NCBI RefSeq assembly: GCF_001547935.1
Contig: NZ_AP014635.1
Span: forward strand, 2,542,001-2,606,000
Length of the DNA stretch: 64,000 nt
Direction of reading: 5' to 3'
Source: Vibrio tritonius
GTDB taxonomy: Bacteria; Pseudomonadota; Gammaproteobacteria; Enterobacterales; Vibrionaceae
Below are positions 1 through 9,056 of the stretch, piece after piece; position 1 is the stretch's first letter; every line of letters begins with the position of its first letter. Below the pieces are notes generated by a model that was given only the letters and a program-made list of their open reading frames with translations, searched no databases and was not told where the DNA came from. Both the position numbers and the translations under genes were made by a program.

Positions 1-1232
1 ACTACCCACTTGCAAGTCAATATTTACAGCGTGCAGAAGAGTTATTGAACTACAGTGATATTCCACGCCTAAAAGCCAAAGTAGCACTACTCAATGCAGG
101 GCTGGCTTTCCATCAGAAAAAAACCAATGATGTCATTAATTACTCGACAAAAGCATTACAAATTAGTCGTGCTTTAAGTGATACCGAACTGGAAGAACAG
201 GCGTATCAACTACTATCAGAAGGTTATGAGCAATCTGGTCAATTAGCTCGTGCGCTGCAAAATATGAAATATCACAACCATCTTGCTCAACTAAGACAAG
301 ATAAGCTTAACCGCATTAGTGAAGACGCATTTCGCCAGCAGAAAGAGTTCGTCGAACAAACACTGCACATGGCTGGACAAGAGCAAGAGTTGAAACGCCT
401 AAAGCAGGAGTACGGTAAATTCCAAAAAATTGCATTTGGATTGTTTATTACTTCTGCACTCTTTTTCCTCTTTTTACTGCGTCGCGGCTACATCATTCAA
501 CGTCAAAAAGATGAGATAGAAGAGCTTAACAGCAATCTTTTCACCCACTCTCGCTCGCGCCTGCGTAACCTACGCATGCTCAATGCAAGGCTCGCTACAT
601 CGTTAGAAAAAAGCAGTCGCAGTTTTGAAGAGTGGCACATTGGTGAACTCATCAATGAACCTCTCAACGACCGTTTGCGGTTTGTTATGGTCGACATTCC
701 ATTTATGCGCAATATGTACCTGCAACATGGGTATACCGGTGGGCTTGAACTCGAACATGCCTTTGGTGCATTCCTAAAATCCAAGCTTACTGGTTCGCAG
801 AGAATCTATCATTTTTCCGACTCGAACTTGCTTTATATTGAGCCAAATACCGACCGCAACCGACCACCAGAAGAGATGTTTGAGCAGTTCCAGGGATGGG
901 TGAATGAATTTGAACCACACCGTCATCTTAATCGAAACATTCGGGTGGGAATTGCCGACTACCCATTCCTGCCTCGCGCCTATACCGCGATCAATGACAA
1001 GGAGTTGTTGGATATTTTATTGATGGCAACCGATATTGCCAGAGGCTTAAGTTTGCAGGAAAACAGCAGCCACTGGGTGTACTTTAGAGCAATCGATAAC
1101 GCACCTGCGGCAAGTTTTGCATCTAATAATATTCGTCGATCATGTAAGTACGCTATTAACCAAGGTTTGGTAAAAGTGCAATCTTCGTTTAAAAATGAAG
1201 ACACAATTAAGAAACTCTTAAAAGCTGGTTAA
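1..1232 (+). CDS. TPR membrane protein with degenerate GGDEF-like C-terminus (5' partial)
   Basis: The reading frame is open to the left edge, so the true start lies outside the window; an internal TTG at 45 is not a convincing start. The visible N-terminal part is helical and TPR-like (repeated Ala/Tyr/Leu patterns such as SRALSDTELEEQAYQLLSEG). A coiled-coil stretch and one membrane segment (IAFGLFITSALFFLFLL, about 426-482) follow. The last 200 residues resemble a GGDEF fold in spacing but have no GGDEF signature; SDSNLLYI stands near where it would be expected. It is probably a sensor or scaffold without cyclase activity, and the domain call is inference. An intact diguanylate cyclase gene follows on the same strand 444 bp later. 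Confidence 0.7.
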   Translation, partial: YPLASQYLQRAEELLNYSDIPRLKAKVALLNAGLAFHQKKTNDVINYSTKALQISRALSDTELEEQAYQLLSEGYEQSGQLARALQNMKYHNHLAQLRQDKLNRISEDAFRQQKEFVEQTLHMAGQEQELKRLKQEYGKFQKIAFGLFITSALFFLFLLRRGYIIQRQKDEIEELNSNLFTHSRSRLRNLRMLNARLATSLEKSSRSFEEWHIGELINEPLNDRLRFVMVDIPFMRNMYLQHGYTGGLELEHAFGAFLKSKLTGSQRIYHFSDSNLLYIEPNTDRNRPPEEMFEQFQGWVNEFEPHRHLNRNIRVGIADYPFLPRAYTAINDKELLDILLMATDIARGLSLQENSSHWVYFRAIDNAPAASFASNNIRRSCKYAINQGLVKVQSSFKNEDTIKKLLKAG

Positions 1233-1676
1233 TTTTCCACCACTTAAGCAATTGAGAAGGTGACGAATCTATTTATTTTGATATTATCGCCAATAGATTT
1301 ACGTGAAGAACTTTTATATTATATTCAACTAGTTTAATAAACAAATTAGTGACTAAATCGTTGTTCCTAATTATGTCCCCGATAGGGTAAGCAACCGTTA
1401 TTTAGAATGGTAGGTAAAAGAGTGTAATCCGAAAAATACAGCACTTAACCACCTGTTTTATTTATTTAAAACCGTTTTTCTGGATATAAAACAAAGTATC
1501 TCTGCGGTGAATACGCACAATAAAGTAAGTAAAGCAGAGTGCTCAAGAGCGCTCCTTTGCTTTAGTGCCATAACGTTGAACCGCGTATCTTCTTAGCTTC
1601 CTCTCATATGAACTAAGACTTCAACATTATTGGTCACCCTTTTTGTTCCTTAACCAGTGGCATTGGAGCACTCGTA
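1233..1676. other. Intergenic region before the cyclase gene
   Basis: This 444 bp stretch is AT-rich and holds no convincing gene. The only structure I see is a hairpin at 1530-1564, with outer arms TAAAGCA and TGCTTTA and inner arms AGTGCTC and GAGCGCT (one G-U pair). No clear U-run follows, so it is not a confident terminator. I looked for a c-di-GMP (GEMM) riboswitch before the cyclase gene and did not recognise one. Confidence 0.4.
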
Positions 1677-2978
1677 ATGCAGCACAGTCTGGCAACTGAC
1701 AACCCGACACCAACATTAGCTGAACAGCTAAAACGCAGTAGTGAATGCCTGCTTCGGGTACCTCATTTACCGGAAAGAGTAAAACGCGATCTACGTGACC
1801 TCGTTAATTTTGCCGCATCACAGCGCATAGATGACAATGAGCAGGCATTACGCCTACTGAATCTCTACGAGATTACCATTAAAATTCTGAGTACGAATCG
1901 TGAAACACACGCTCCAGACTTGTCCGGTTTCGACGCCAATACTGATCAGTTAAAACGCCTCAATAAAGAGTTACAACGCGTAATAACTGAGTTGGATTTT
2001 GAAGGCGAATACGGTGATTTACTGATCGACATTCGAGCAAAATTACTGCTCGGGGTAAATTCTAGTACCTTGCTAGAACTAACCCTGCAAGTGTTACAGT
2101 TGGTGGTTTTAGGAACAGAGAATGAACGGAAAACTTCAGAGAAGTTTCTAGAACAAACTAACGAATCGCTTTCTAAAATCAGCTCAAATTCGGAACAAAT
2201 TATCAGCCAAAGCCGCAGTGATTTCGTTCAACGGCAAAGCTTACATAATGAACTCAATGGGTTGGCTAAACGAAGCCAAAATTCACTTACATTGGATAAA
2301 GATTTCAGTTCATTATTAGGAAGCATGACACCTCTTGTTCGTGAATTATCGTTGCTCTCAGAACGTTTTAGACAATCTGAATCCCGTGAACAAGCCCTAC
2401 TAGAACAGATCCAATACGCCAAGCGGCAGATTGACACCTTGAGTGATATGACCAATGAGTATCGCCGCCGCTTGGAAGATCAAGCGAAACGCTTACTGTT
2501 AGATCCGTTGACTAAAACGCTCAATCGCACCGCATTTAACGACCAACTCGAGTTAGAATACCGTCGCTGGATTCGCACACAGCACAACCTTCGAATCGTC
2601 CTGTTTGATATCGATAACTTTAAGCAAATCAATGATCATTTTGGTTATAGCGCTGGCGATAAAGCACTTAAAATCATTGCACGAACCATAGGTAAAGAAC
2701 TGAATCAATCTGACACTCTGGCACGCTTTGGTGGTGAAGAGTTCATTGTCATTTTACCGGAATATCAGGATCAAGAAGTACTGACCTTAATTCAAAAAGT
2801 TCAACGCAACATTGCCCTCTTGCCATTCAAATTTCGCGATCGTAGCTTAAAAATCACGGTCAGTGCCGCCTGCACGCAATTAAAAGATACAGATACCCCA
2901 GAGCTGGTACTCGAGCACTTGGGTAAAGCTCTCGCAGAAGTGAAAGATTTTGGATCCAATCAGCTATTTTGGAAATAA
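1677..2978 (+). CDS. Diguanylate cyclase (GGEEF)
   Basis: The 433-residue protein should make cyclic di-GMP from two GTP in the cytoplasm. The C-terminal third is a complete GGDEF domain: the DPLTKTLNR entry motif, DIDNFKQINDHFG for metal and nucleotide binding, and the active-site GGEEF at residues 352-356. The inhibitory RxxD site normally found five residues before the motif reads NQSD, so feedback inhibition is probably lost. The first 270 residues are helical with long coiled coils (about 160-270) and no membrane segment. This looks like a soluble sensing or dimerisation module that I cannot name. ATG at 1677 has GGAG upstream. It is followed by ppnN but separated by 265 bp. Confidence 0.88.
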   Translation: MQHSLATDNPTPTLAEQLKRSSECLLRVPHLPERVKRDLRDLVNFAASQRIDDNEQALRLLNLYEITIKILSTNRETHAPDLSGFDANTDQLKRLNKELQRVITELDFEGEYGDLLIDIRAKLLLGVNSSTLLELTLQVLQLVVLGTENERKTSEKFLEQTNESLSKISSNSEQIISQSRSDFVQRQSLHNELNGLAKRSQNSLTLDKDFSSLLGSMTPLVRELSLLSERFRQSESREQALLEQIQYAKRQIDTLSDMTNEYRRRLEDQAKRLLLDPLTKTLNRTAFNDQLELEYRRWIRTQHNLRIVLFDIDNFKQINDHFGYSAGDKALKIIARTIGKELNQSDTLARFGGEEFIVILPEYQDQEVLTLIQKVQRNIALLPFKFRDRSLKITVSAACTQLKDTDTPELVLEHLGKALAEVKDFGSNQLFWK

Positions 2979-3243
2979 ATCCCACATAAGCTGATCCATA
3001 TTGGAACTTGGATGAGTATTAGCCCCTCGCACAAACGGTCAAAAAACACGCTATCATTAGCAAAGATTGTGCTCAGCGTCACATCTTTGTAGTTGAGCAA
3101 TTTCCGAACACTAAAGATGCACACTAGATTGTTATAAGCAAAATATATCAATAAGTTAGTGACCACCTTCGTCGGTTATGAGTAAGCTCTTATGACATCA
3201 ATACCCTGAGGTGGTTTGATTTTCCTTTTCCAAGGAGGCCAGT

Positions 3244-4602
3244 ATGATCACACAAGTCAGCCCAGCGGGCAGTATGGATTTGTTATCGCAGCTGGAAGTT
3301 GAAAAACTAAAAAAAACAGCCACAAGCGAACTGTATCAGCTTTATCGTAACTGTAGTCTTGCCGTGCTCAACTCAGGCAGCCACACTGACAACTCGAAAG
3401 AACTGTTAGATAAATACCAAGATTTTGATATTGATGTGATGCGTCGTGAACGCGGCATCAAACTTGAACTCATCAACCCACCTGAACATGCATTTGTCGA
3501 TGGCCAAATCATCAAAGGCATTCAAGAGCATCTGTTCTCTGTGCTAAGAGACATTGTCTACCTCAATTTACATCTGGGTGCGACGCCTCAAACATGCGAA
3601 GAAGACTCAACTTATATCACCAACCGCGTCTTTGCCATTTTACGGAACGCAGGAGCGCTGATTCCAGGTATCACACCTAACCTAGTAGTGTGTTGGGGTG
3701 GTCATTCAATCAATGACATCGAATACCAATACACCCGCGAAGTGGGTAATGAACTAGGATTACGCGAACTGAATGTTTGCACTGGCTGTGGCCCAGGTGC
3801 GATGGAAGGGCCGATGAAAGGGGCGGCGATTGGTCACGCCAAACAACGCTATACCTCTCAGCGTTATTTAGGTTTAACCGAACCCTCCATCATTGCGGCA
3901 GAGCCACCTAATCCTATTGTAAATGAATTACTCATCATGCCAGACATTGAAAAACGTCTGGAAGCATTTGTGCGAGTTGGGCACGGCATCATCATCTTCC
4001 CTGGCGGACCAGGCACAGCCGAAGAGCTACTCTACATTTTGGGTATCATGATGCATCCAGATAATGCTGACCAACCGCTACCTATCGTATTAACAGGTCC
4101 TAAAGAGAGCGAAGCTTATTTCCGCTCACTCGATCAATTCATCGGCGAGACGCTAGGTCAAGAAGCGCAAAAACACTATCAGATCGTCATTGATGATCCT
4201 GCAGAAGCTGCGCGGATTATGAAAAAAGCAATGCCAGAAGTACGTCAACATCGTAAAGACATGGAAGATGCCTACAGCTTTAACTGGTCACTGAAAATCG
4301 AACCTGAATTTCAGCATCCATTCGAGCCAACTCATGAAAACATGGCCAACTTAGATTTGCATTTAGGCCAAGCCCCACAAACCCTAGCCGCAAATCTACG
4401 TCGAGCGTTCTCTGGGATTGTTGCTGGTAATGTTAAATCAGAAGGCATTCGAGAAATTGAGCAAAATGGCCCATTTGAAATCCATGGCGATCCCGTCTTA
4501 ATGAAGAAAATGGATACCTTACTCAAAGACTTCGTTGCTCAAAATCGCATGAAGTTACCTGGTGGTTCAGCTTACGTACCTTGTTATAAGATCGTTCAAT
4601 AA
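3244..4602 (+). CDS. ppnN: Pyrimidine/purine nucleotide 5'-monophosphate nucleosidase PpnN
   Basis: PpnN (formerly YgdH) cleaves nucleoside monophosphates to base and ribose 5-phosphate, and in E. coli it is stimulated by (p)ppGpp. The 452-residue length matches the family (about 454). A LOG/Rossmann core is visible with [16 protein letters not shown] and the [13 protein letters not shown] motif that binds the phosphate and carries a catalytic glutamate. The start is well supported by AAGGAGG at 3232-3238, five bases before the ATG. A strong terminator follows at 4650. The downstream xni gene is the usual enterobacterial and Vibrio neighbour. Confidence 0.95.
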   Translation: MITQVSPAGSMDLLSQLEVEKLKKTATSELYQLYRNCSLAVLNSGSHTDNSKELLDKYQDFDIDVMRRERGIKLELINPPEHAFVDGQIIKGIQEHLFSVLRDIVYLNLHLGATPQTCEEDSTYITNRVFAILRNAGALIPGITPNLVVCWGGHSINDIEYQYTREVGNELGLRELNVCTGCGPGAMEGPMKGAAIGHAKQRYTSQRYLGLTEPSIIAAEPPNPIVNELLIMPDIEKRLEAFVRVGHGIIIFPGGPGTAEELLYILGIMMHPDNADQPLPIVLTGPKESEAYFRSLDQFIGETLGQEAQKHYQIVIDDPAEAARIMKKAMPEVRQHRKDMEDAYSFNWSLKIEPEFQHPFEPTHENMANLDLHLGQAPQTLAANLRRAFSGIVAGNVKSEGIREIEQNGPFEIHGDPVLMKKMDTLLKDFVAQNRMKLPGGSAYVPCYKIVQ

Positions 4603-4649
4603 GCAGTTAGGTTAGCCGTAAGGTAGTATTCCTATTCAATATCATTACA

Positions 4650-4677
4650 ATAAGGGCTTATCAGCCCTTATTTTTTT
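4650..4677 (+). terminator. Rho-independent terminator of ppnN
   Basis: The stem ATAAGGGCT / AGCCCTTAT with loop TATC is followed by seven T residues. It ends only six bases before the xni start codon. Confidence 0.85.
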
Positions 4678-4683
4678 GTATTT

Positions 4684-5475
4684 ATGTCAATTCATCTGGT
4701 CATTATCGACGCTCTTAACCTTATTCGCCGCAACCATTCGGTTCAACAGGATCCGACCGATATTGCCCGGACAATAGACACCACCAGCAAAACACTCACC
4801 CGAATAATCAATGAGTCTCAACCCACCCATATGATTGCTGTGTTTGACCACCATCTACAAGATAGAGGCTGGCGTGGCGACATTCTACCCAACTATAAAG
4901 AAGGCAGAAAACCCATGCCCGAGCCACTGCAAAATGGCTTAGAAGCAATTCAGGAAGCATGGTGGGAATTAGGTATTGATTCACTACTTTCTAGCGGTGA
5001 TGAAGCGGATGATCTCGTAGCGACCTTAGCGCTAAAAGTCGCAGCACACCAAGAAAAAGTCACCATCATTTCAACCGATAAAGGCTACTGTCAGTTACTC
5101 TCTCCAACGCTACAGATTCGTGACTACTTCCAACAGCGTTGGTTAGATGCCCCTTTTATTGAGCGAGAGTTCGGGGTTAAACCAGAACAATTGGCAGACT
5201 ATTGGGGATTAGTTGGTGTCAGTTCCAGCCAAGTACCCGGCGTGCCAGGCATTGGCCCTAAAGCCGCAAAAGAGATTTTAAACCAATTTCCTGATATTGA
5301 AGCCGCTTATGCCAGCGATGACTTAGCCGCAAAATATCGCAAAAAGCTCGATGAACATATCGATATGGCAAGACGTTGCAAACAAGTCGCGACACTCAAA
5401 ACTGACATTGAACTAGGATTTAATTTGCAAGATATCCGTTTTACAGGCCCCAACGAAGCTGAACCGACAGCTTAA
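4684..5475 (+). CDS. xni: Flap endonuclease Xni
   Basis: Xni (ExoIX/YgdG) belongs to the 5'-nuclease family related to the N-terminal domain of DNA polymerase I and cuts 5' flaps. The 263-residue protein opens with the family's IDALNLIRRNHS and shows FDHHLQDRGWRGDILPNYKE, the acidic metal site GDEADDLVATLA and STDKGYCQLL. A helix-hairpin-helix follows (VPGVPGIGPKAAKEIL). It is slightly longer than the E. coli protein (251), with extra C-terminal residues. The ATG is conserved by homology but has no Shine-Dalgarno sequence and starts six bases after the ppnN terminator, which raises the question of how it is transcribed. Confidence 0.92.
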   Translation: MSIHLVIIDALNLIRRNHSVQQDPTDIARTIDTTSKTLTRIINESQPTHMIAVFDHHLQDRGWRGDILPNYKEGRKPMPEPLQNGLEAIQEAWWELGIDSLLSSGDEADDLVATLALKVAAHQEKVTIISTDKGYCQLLSPTLQIRDYFQQRWLDAPFIEREFGVKPEQLADYWGLVGVSSSQVPGVPGIGPKAAKEILNQFPDIEAAYASDDLAAKYRKKLDEHIDMARRCKQVATLKTDIELGFNLQDIRFTGPNEAEPTA

Positions 5476-5508
5476 TATCAATCGGCACCTCTTAAATTAA
5501 ATCGATAA

Positions 5509-5533
5509 AAAATAGCGCCAACGGCGCTATTTT
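5509..5533. terminator. Bidirectional terminator between xni and rlmM
   Basis: The perfect stem AAAATAGCGCC / GGCGCTATTTT with a three-base loop lies between the convergent xni and rlmM genes and has A/T runs on both sides, so it can serve both. Confidence 0.8.
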
Positions 5534-5567
5534 CACTTCAACTCCTCAACATATTTCCAGCAACACC

Positions 5568-6659
5568 TTAGTGAGGAGAAATATTAGATAATACTTGAAC
5601 ATGTACCGTTATTTCTTCACGGTCATGGTAAAGGTGTTTGGCTTGCATACGGAATTTAACGCCGTTTTGAATTAGGAAGATTTTTAGGTTTTCAATATCC
5701 TGAAGCACTTCATCATAACGACCTTTCATTGGCAATTTGAGGTTAAACAGCGCCTCTTTTGCCCAACCGGCAATCAACCATTCCCCCATCAACTGTGCCA
5801 CGCGTGATGGTTTTTCGACCATATCACACACTAGCCAAGTCACATTCTTACGTGCCGGCTCGAATTTAAAGCCATCTTCCATGTGATGCTTCACTTGGCC
5901 GGTTTCCATCAAGCTATCCGCCATCATACCGTTATCAATTGCGTGTACGAACATAGAACGCTTAACCAATTGATAAGTCCAACCACCAGGACACGCACCC
6001 AAGTCAACAGCCCACATTCCCGGCGCTAGGCGGGTGTCCCACTCTTCACGAGGTATAAACACATGAAACGCTTCTTCCAACTTCAACGTCGAACGGCTAG
6101 GTGCATCGGCTGGGAATTTCAGGCGAGGAATGCCCATAAAGAATTTCGAGTTGTTATCAGTGTACGAGTAACCAGCAAAACAGTGGCCAGGCGCGACAAA
6201 ACATACGTGCAAGACCGGTTTTTTCGGATTTTCGCTTCTCAACAATAAACCTTTACCACGCATTGCTTGACGTAGCGGCACAGTAAATTTGCGACAAAAC
6301 TTCAACAGCTCTTTCGCTTCATTAGTATCTGGTGTTTCTACCCGCAGCTCACCGCACTTAGGCATGCTTTCATCATCAGATAAATCGGCCAGCAATGGCG
6401 AAATACGATCGTCTTTCGGCAAGTCTTGGCACTCAGCAACCACAGCAAACATCTGACGCGAGAAGATTAGAGAATTGAAGTCGATTTTACGAATCAGTTT
6501 CTCTGCATCACCATCCTGATAGCATTCAAACAACACAAAACCTGTATTGCTTTTTAAACGCGGAAAACCAAACACTTCCAGTTGGGTTGCCTTATCCTGA
6601 ATCTCACCTGCACACTCTTTTTCAAAACCAGAGCGGCAATAGAGCATCACTTGTTTCAC
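5568..6659 (-). CDS. rlmM: 23S rRNA 2'-O-ribose methyltransferase RlmM
   Basis: RlmM (YgdE) methylates the ribose of C2498 in 23S rRNA using S-adenosylmethionine. The 363-residue length matches the family. The N-terminal half is the THUMP-like RNA-binding part, and the Rossmann-fold methyltransferase begins at [18 protein letters not shown], the SAM-binding motif. [12 protein letters not shown] and [11 protein letters not shown] carry the D-K catalytic residues of the K-D-K-E group. Its start overlaps the ygdD stop by four bases (ATGA), making it the last gene of the four-gene operon that starts with gcvA. Confidence 0.95.
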   Translation of the reverse strand: MKQVMLYCRSGFEKECAGEIQDKATQLEVFGFPRLKSNTGFVLFECYQDGDAEKLIRKIDFNSLIFSRQMFAVVAECQDLPKDDRISPLLADLSDDESMPKCGELRVETPDTNEAKELLKFCRKFTVPLRQAMRGKGLLLRSENPKKPVLHVCFVAPGHCFAGYSYTDNNSKFFMGIPRLKFPADAPSRSTLKLEEAFHVFIPREEWDTRLAPGMWAVDLGACPGGWTYQLVKRSMFVHAIDNGMMADSLMETGQVKHHMEDGFKFEPARKNVTWLVCDMVEKPSRVAQLMGEWLIAGWAKEALFNLKLPMKGRYDEVLQDIENLKIFLIQNGVKFRMQAKHLYHDREEITVHVQVLSNISPH

Positions 6660-7057
6660 GACTTCACCTCGTTAATTTTCAGTGCAGCTACAACAAAGTA
6701 CACCCAGCCCAAAATGAACATAAGGCCACCGAAAGGTGTGATGGGACCAAACCATTTCGCCCCCGTCATCGCTAAAGCGTACAGACTGCCACTAAAACAA
6801 AAGATGCCGATGATAAAGCAAATTGCCGCGCGGCTGAAATACTTTTGTGCCAAAGATGCTTTTGACTGCAATAAGATTAATATACCGCAAAGCAAAATAG
6901 CGCCAGCATGAATAAATTGGTAATGCACGCCCGTCTGAAACACTTCCACCATCGGCAGAGCAATCGTTTTTTTTAGGCCATGGGCCGCAAAGGCACCAAG
7001 AATCACTCCTAGCCCAGACAAGGATCCGCCAATCGCCAATAAGGTTTTACTTTGCAT
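6656..7057 (-). CDS. ygdD: DUF423 inner-membrane protein YgdD
   Basis: This small hydrophobic protein of the DUF423 family has four predicted membrane segments and the family motif [10 protein letters not shown] near its N-terminus; its function is unknown. I place the start at the ATG at 7057 (protein [11 protein letters not shown]) because GAGG lies eight bases upstream. A frame extended to 7084 adds a leader without a ribosome site. The start overlaps the upstream hydrolase by 11 bases and the stop overlaps rlmM by four, so translation is probably coupled. Confidence 0.88.
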   Translation of the reverse strand: MQSKTLLAIGGSLSGLGVILGAFAAHGLKKTIALPMVEVFQTGVHYQFIHAGAILLCGILILLQSKASLAQKYFSRAAICFIIGIFCFSGSLYALAMTGAKWFGPITPFGGLMFILGWVYFVVAALKINEVKS

Positions 7058-7676
7058 TTTGGTATACCTCAAAGATAAAAGCACTAAGCTTATCTACCGC
7101 TAACTGAATATTATCTGACTCGGTATAGCCAGAAGATTTACGTGGTTTGAAACTGTGGTCACCGTCGGGAATGAAGCTGCAACTAACCTGCTCGCTCAGC
7201 GTAAAATCGGTGAACTCTTCTCGCTTCCCAAAAGTATCCCGTTCACCTTGCAAAATAAGGCAAGGTTTCGCCATGCTTGCCAAATGTTCGCCTTTATAAC
7301 GCTCTGGTTTACCCGGAGGATGGAATGGATAGCCAAGGCAAGCAACACCTGCAACTTGTGGATGCTCCCACAATAGCGAGGCCATACGGCCCCCCATCGA
7401 TTTACCGCCGATAACAACCGGACCTTTGGCATGCTGTTCAATCACCTCAGAGTAGGCTTCAAGCAACTTAGGTGCTCTATCAGGAGGGGACTTCTTGCCC
7501 GTTAAGCCTCGGCGAACCATATAAGGGAAGTTGAACCGTAATACTCGAATGCCTTTCTCAGCCAATCCTAAAGCGACTTGCTCCATAAAGGCATGCTCCA
7601 TCCCCGCCCCAGCGCCGTGAGCAAAGATGAATAGAGGCTGATGATCTTCACCATTACACATGACTAATTCACTCAT
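7047..7676 (-). CDS. Alpha/beta-hydrolase of the KANL3/Tex30-like family
   Basis: The 209-residue cytoplasmic protein has an alpha/beta-hydrolase layout: oxyanion-region FAHGAGAGMEH near the N-terminus, nucleophile elbow GGKSMGGRMAS with the catalytic serine, an acidic residue in LQGERDTFG, and the catalytic histidine in DGDHSF. The substrate is unknown. It overlaps the gcvA stop by eight bases and the ygdD start by 11, so it is translated within the gcvA operon. There is no signal peptide. Identification as a serine hydrolase is firm; anything more specific is not supported. Confidence 0.85.
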   Translation of the reverse strand: MSELVMCNGEDHQPLFIFAHGAGAGMEHAFMEQVALGLAEKGIRVLRFNFPYMVRRGLTGKKSPPDRAPKLLEAYSEVIEQHAKGPVVIGGKSMGGRMASLLWEHPQVAGVACLGYPFHPPGKPERYKGEHLASMAKPCLILQGERDTFGKREEFTDFTLSEQVSCSFIPDGDHSFKPRKSSGYTESDNIQLAVDKLSAFIFEVYQNAK

Positions 7677-8577
7677 CTAACACATCCTCTTGTTCACTGC
7701 GTGCGGTTTTTAACATCCAGTCACGAAATGTAGCTATTCGCCCCATGTCCGCTTGTTTTTCATCACACACGACATAAAACGCATTAGGCGTCATTAAAAT
7801 TTCATCAAACGGGGCAATTAAGCGCCCCGCATCCATTTCTGGTTTGGCCAACACATTATTGCCTAGCGCAATGCCCTGCCCGTGAGCCGCGGCTTGCAAG
7901 ACCATAGTGGTATGGCTAAAGATAGGACCATGATTCACATTCACACTCTCTAAGCCGTTCTCTTTGGCAAACTGTTTCCAATAATGGCGTGAGGTATCAT
8001 GCAATAACGTATGGTTAGCTAGGTCAGCCAGTTTTTCGAGGGGTTTATTACCGAGCAAAACGGTTGGAGAGCATAGCGGAATCAAATATTCCTGATAGAG
8101 CAAATCGGTACGTAAACCGGGCCAATGACCGCGCCCATAGTAAATCGCCACATCCACATCATCTGTCAAAGAACCTTCATCCATATCGACAGCCTTGATG
8201 CGCACGTCGATATCAGGCTCTTTCTGATTAAAATCAGATAAACGAGGCACCAACCACTGGATAGCAAAGCTTGGTGGTAAACTAATGGTTAACGCCCCTT
8301 TCTCGGTTCGCTCCAAAAGCTTATCGGTTGCCTCTGCGATTGAGCCAAATATATCTTTAATATCAGAGAAATAACCTTGCCCTTCTTCGGTCAATAAAAG
8401 GGAACGATTACGACGACGAAACAGTTTTAAACCTAAAAATTCTTCTAACGCTTTAATCTGATGGCTCACCGCGGCTTGAGTCACAAATAACTCTTCTGCT
8501 GCACGTGTAAAACTCAAATGTCGAGCCGCCGCTTCAAATACCTTAAGCGAATTTAATGGTGGTAATCTTCTAGACAT
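7669..8577 (-). CDS. gcvA: LysR-type regulator GcvA
   Basis: GcvA controls the glycine cleavage operon and activates the divergent sRNA gene gcvB. The 302-residue protein has the characteristic start MSRRLPPLNSLKVFEAAARH, a winged helix-turn-helix (LSFTRAAEELFVTQAAVSHQ), and a LysR effector domain. The gcvB promoter lies within 60 bp on the opposite strand, reproducing the E. coli arrangement and strongly supporting this identity over other LysR proteins. The sequence ATTAG at 8596-8600 (CTAAT on the other strand, the reported GcvA recognition core) sits between the two genes. Confidence 0.93.
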   Translation of the reverse strand: MSRRLPPLNSLKVFEAAARHLSFTRAAEELFVTQAAVSHQIKALEEFLGLKLFRRRNRSLLLTEEGQGYFSDIKDIFGSIAEATDKLLERTEKGALTISLPPSFAIQWLVPRLSDFNQKEPDIDVRIKAVDMDEGSLTDDVDVAIYYGRGHWPGLRTDLLYQEYLIPLCSPTVLLGNKPLEKLADLANHTLLHDTSRHYWKQFAKENGLESVNVNHGPIFSHTTMVLQAAAHGQGIALGNNVLAKPEMDAGRLIAPFDEILMTPNAFYVVCDEKQADMGRIATFRDWMLKTARSEQEDVLDE

Positions 8578-8632
8578 AGGGACGCTCTACCATGGATTAG
8601 TTTTTCTTATGTGAAACATTATAAATTGTCCG

Positions 8633-8661
8633 TTGCTAACCGACCAGAGAAAATCTATATT
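8633..8661 (+). promoter_or_regulatory. gcvB promoter
   Basis: A -35 TTGCTA (8633-8638) and a -10 TATATT (8656-8661) are separated by 17 bases. Transcription would start near 8668-8671. A CTAAT-type GcvA core lies just upstream at 8596-8600. Confidence 0.65.
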
Positions 8662-8667
8662 TCGTCC

Positions 8668-8873
8668 CGCAGCAAAAGCCTGAACGGCTTGATTCGTTTT
8701 CGAATCAATGGGTTTTTGTTGCGATGTTGTGTTTGCAAACTCGATTTTCGAGTCCGGTAGTTTCTACCATCCGGTTTTGTACAGTTATCCCCTGTGCAAA
8801 ACTAACTTCCTGTATTTATTTTTTGACCTGTCTGTCAAATTTTCTTCACCGCCTTATTAGGCGGTGTTTTTTT
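8668..8873 (+). ncRNA. gcvB: GcvB small regulatory RNA
   Basis: GcvB is an Hfq-dependent sRNA that represses amino-acid and peptide uptake genes. The G/U-rich targeting region is present (GTTGCGATGTTGTGTTTGC, 8718-8736), as is the second conserved block (ACTTCCTGTA then GACCTGTCTGTC, 8804-8836). A terminator closes it: CACCGCC / GGCGGTG at 8847-8866 with eight T residues. The length of about 206 nt and the position divergent from gcvA match E. coli (205 nt). The exact 5' end is inferred from the promoter. Confidence 0.9.
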
Positions 8874-8984
8874 ATCTAAAAATCATACAAATACCATTCT
8901 CTACTATCCAGAGAACATTGCACTAACTTACCCCATCTTTAGGTCACAATTCGCGTAGTTCGTTTATTCCTATGGCGTTAGGGA

Positions 8985-9019
8985 TAAAAAAACGCCGCGA
9001 CAGTGATGTCAGCGGCGTT
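8985..9019 (-). terminator. Terminator of thiI
   Basis: The inverted repeat AACGCCGC / GCGGCGTT with inner pairing GACA / TGTC is followed, reading on the minus strand, by a run of seven U residues. It lies 38 bp past the thiI stop codon. Confidence 0.8.
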
Positions 9020-9056
9020 ACAAAATGACGTCAAATATATGAATTTTTTCTATCGA

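Noticed and set aside
1233..1676. c-di-GMP riboswitch before the cyclase gene
   Set aside because: I could not find the conserved GEMM core or its paired helices.
2960..3166. A 68-residue minus-strand open frame after the cyclase gene
   Set aside because: It overlaps the cyclase 3' end, lacks a ribosome site and shows no protein-like pattern.
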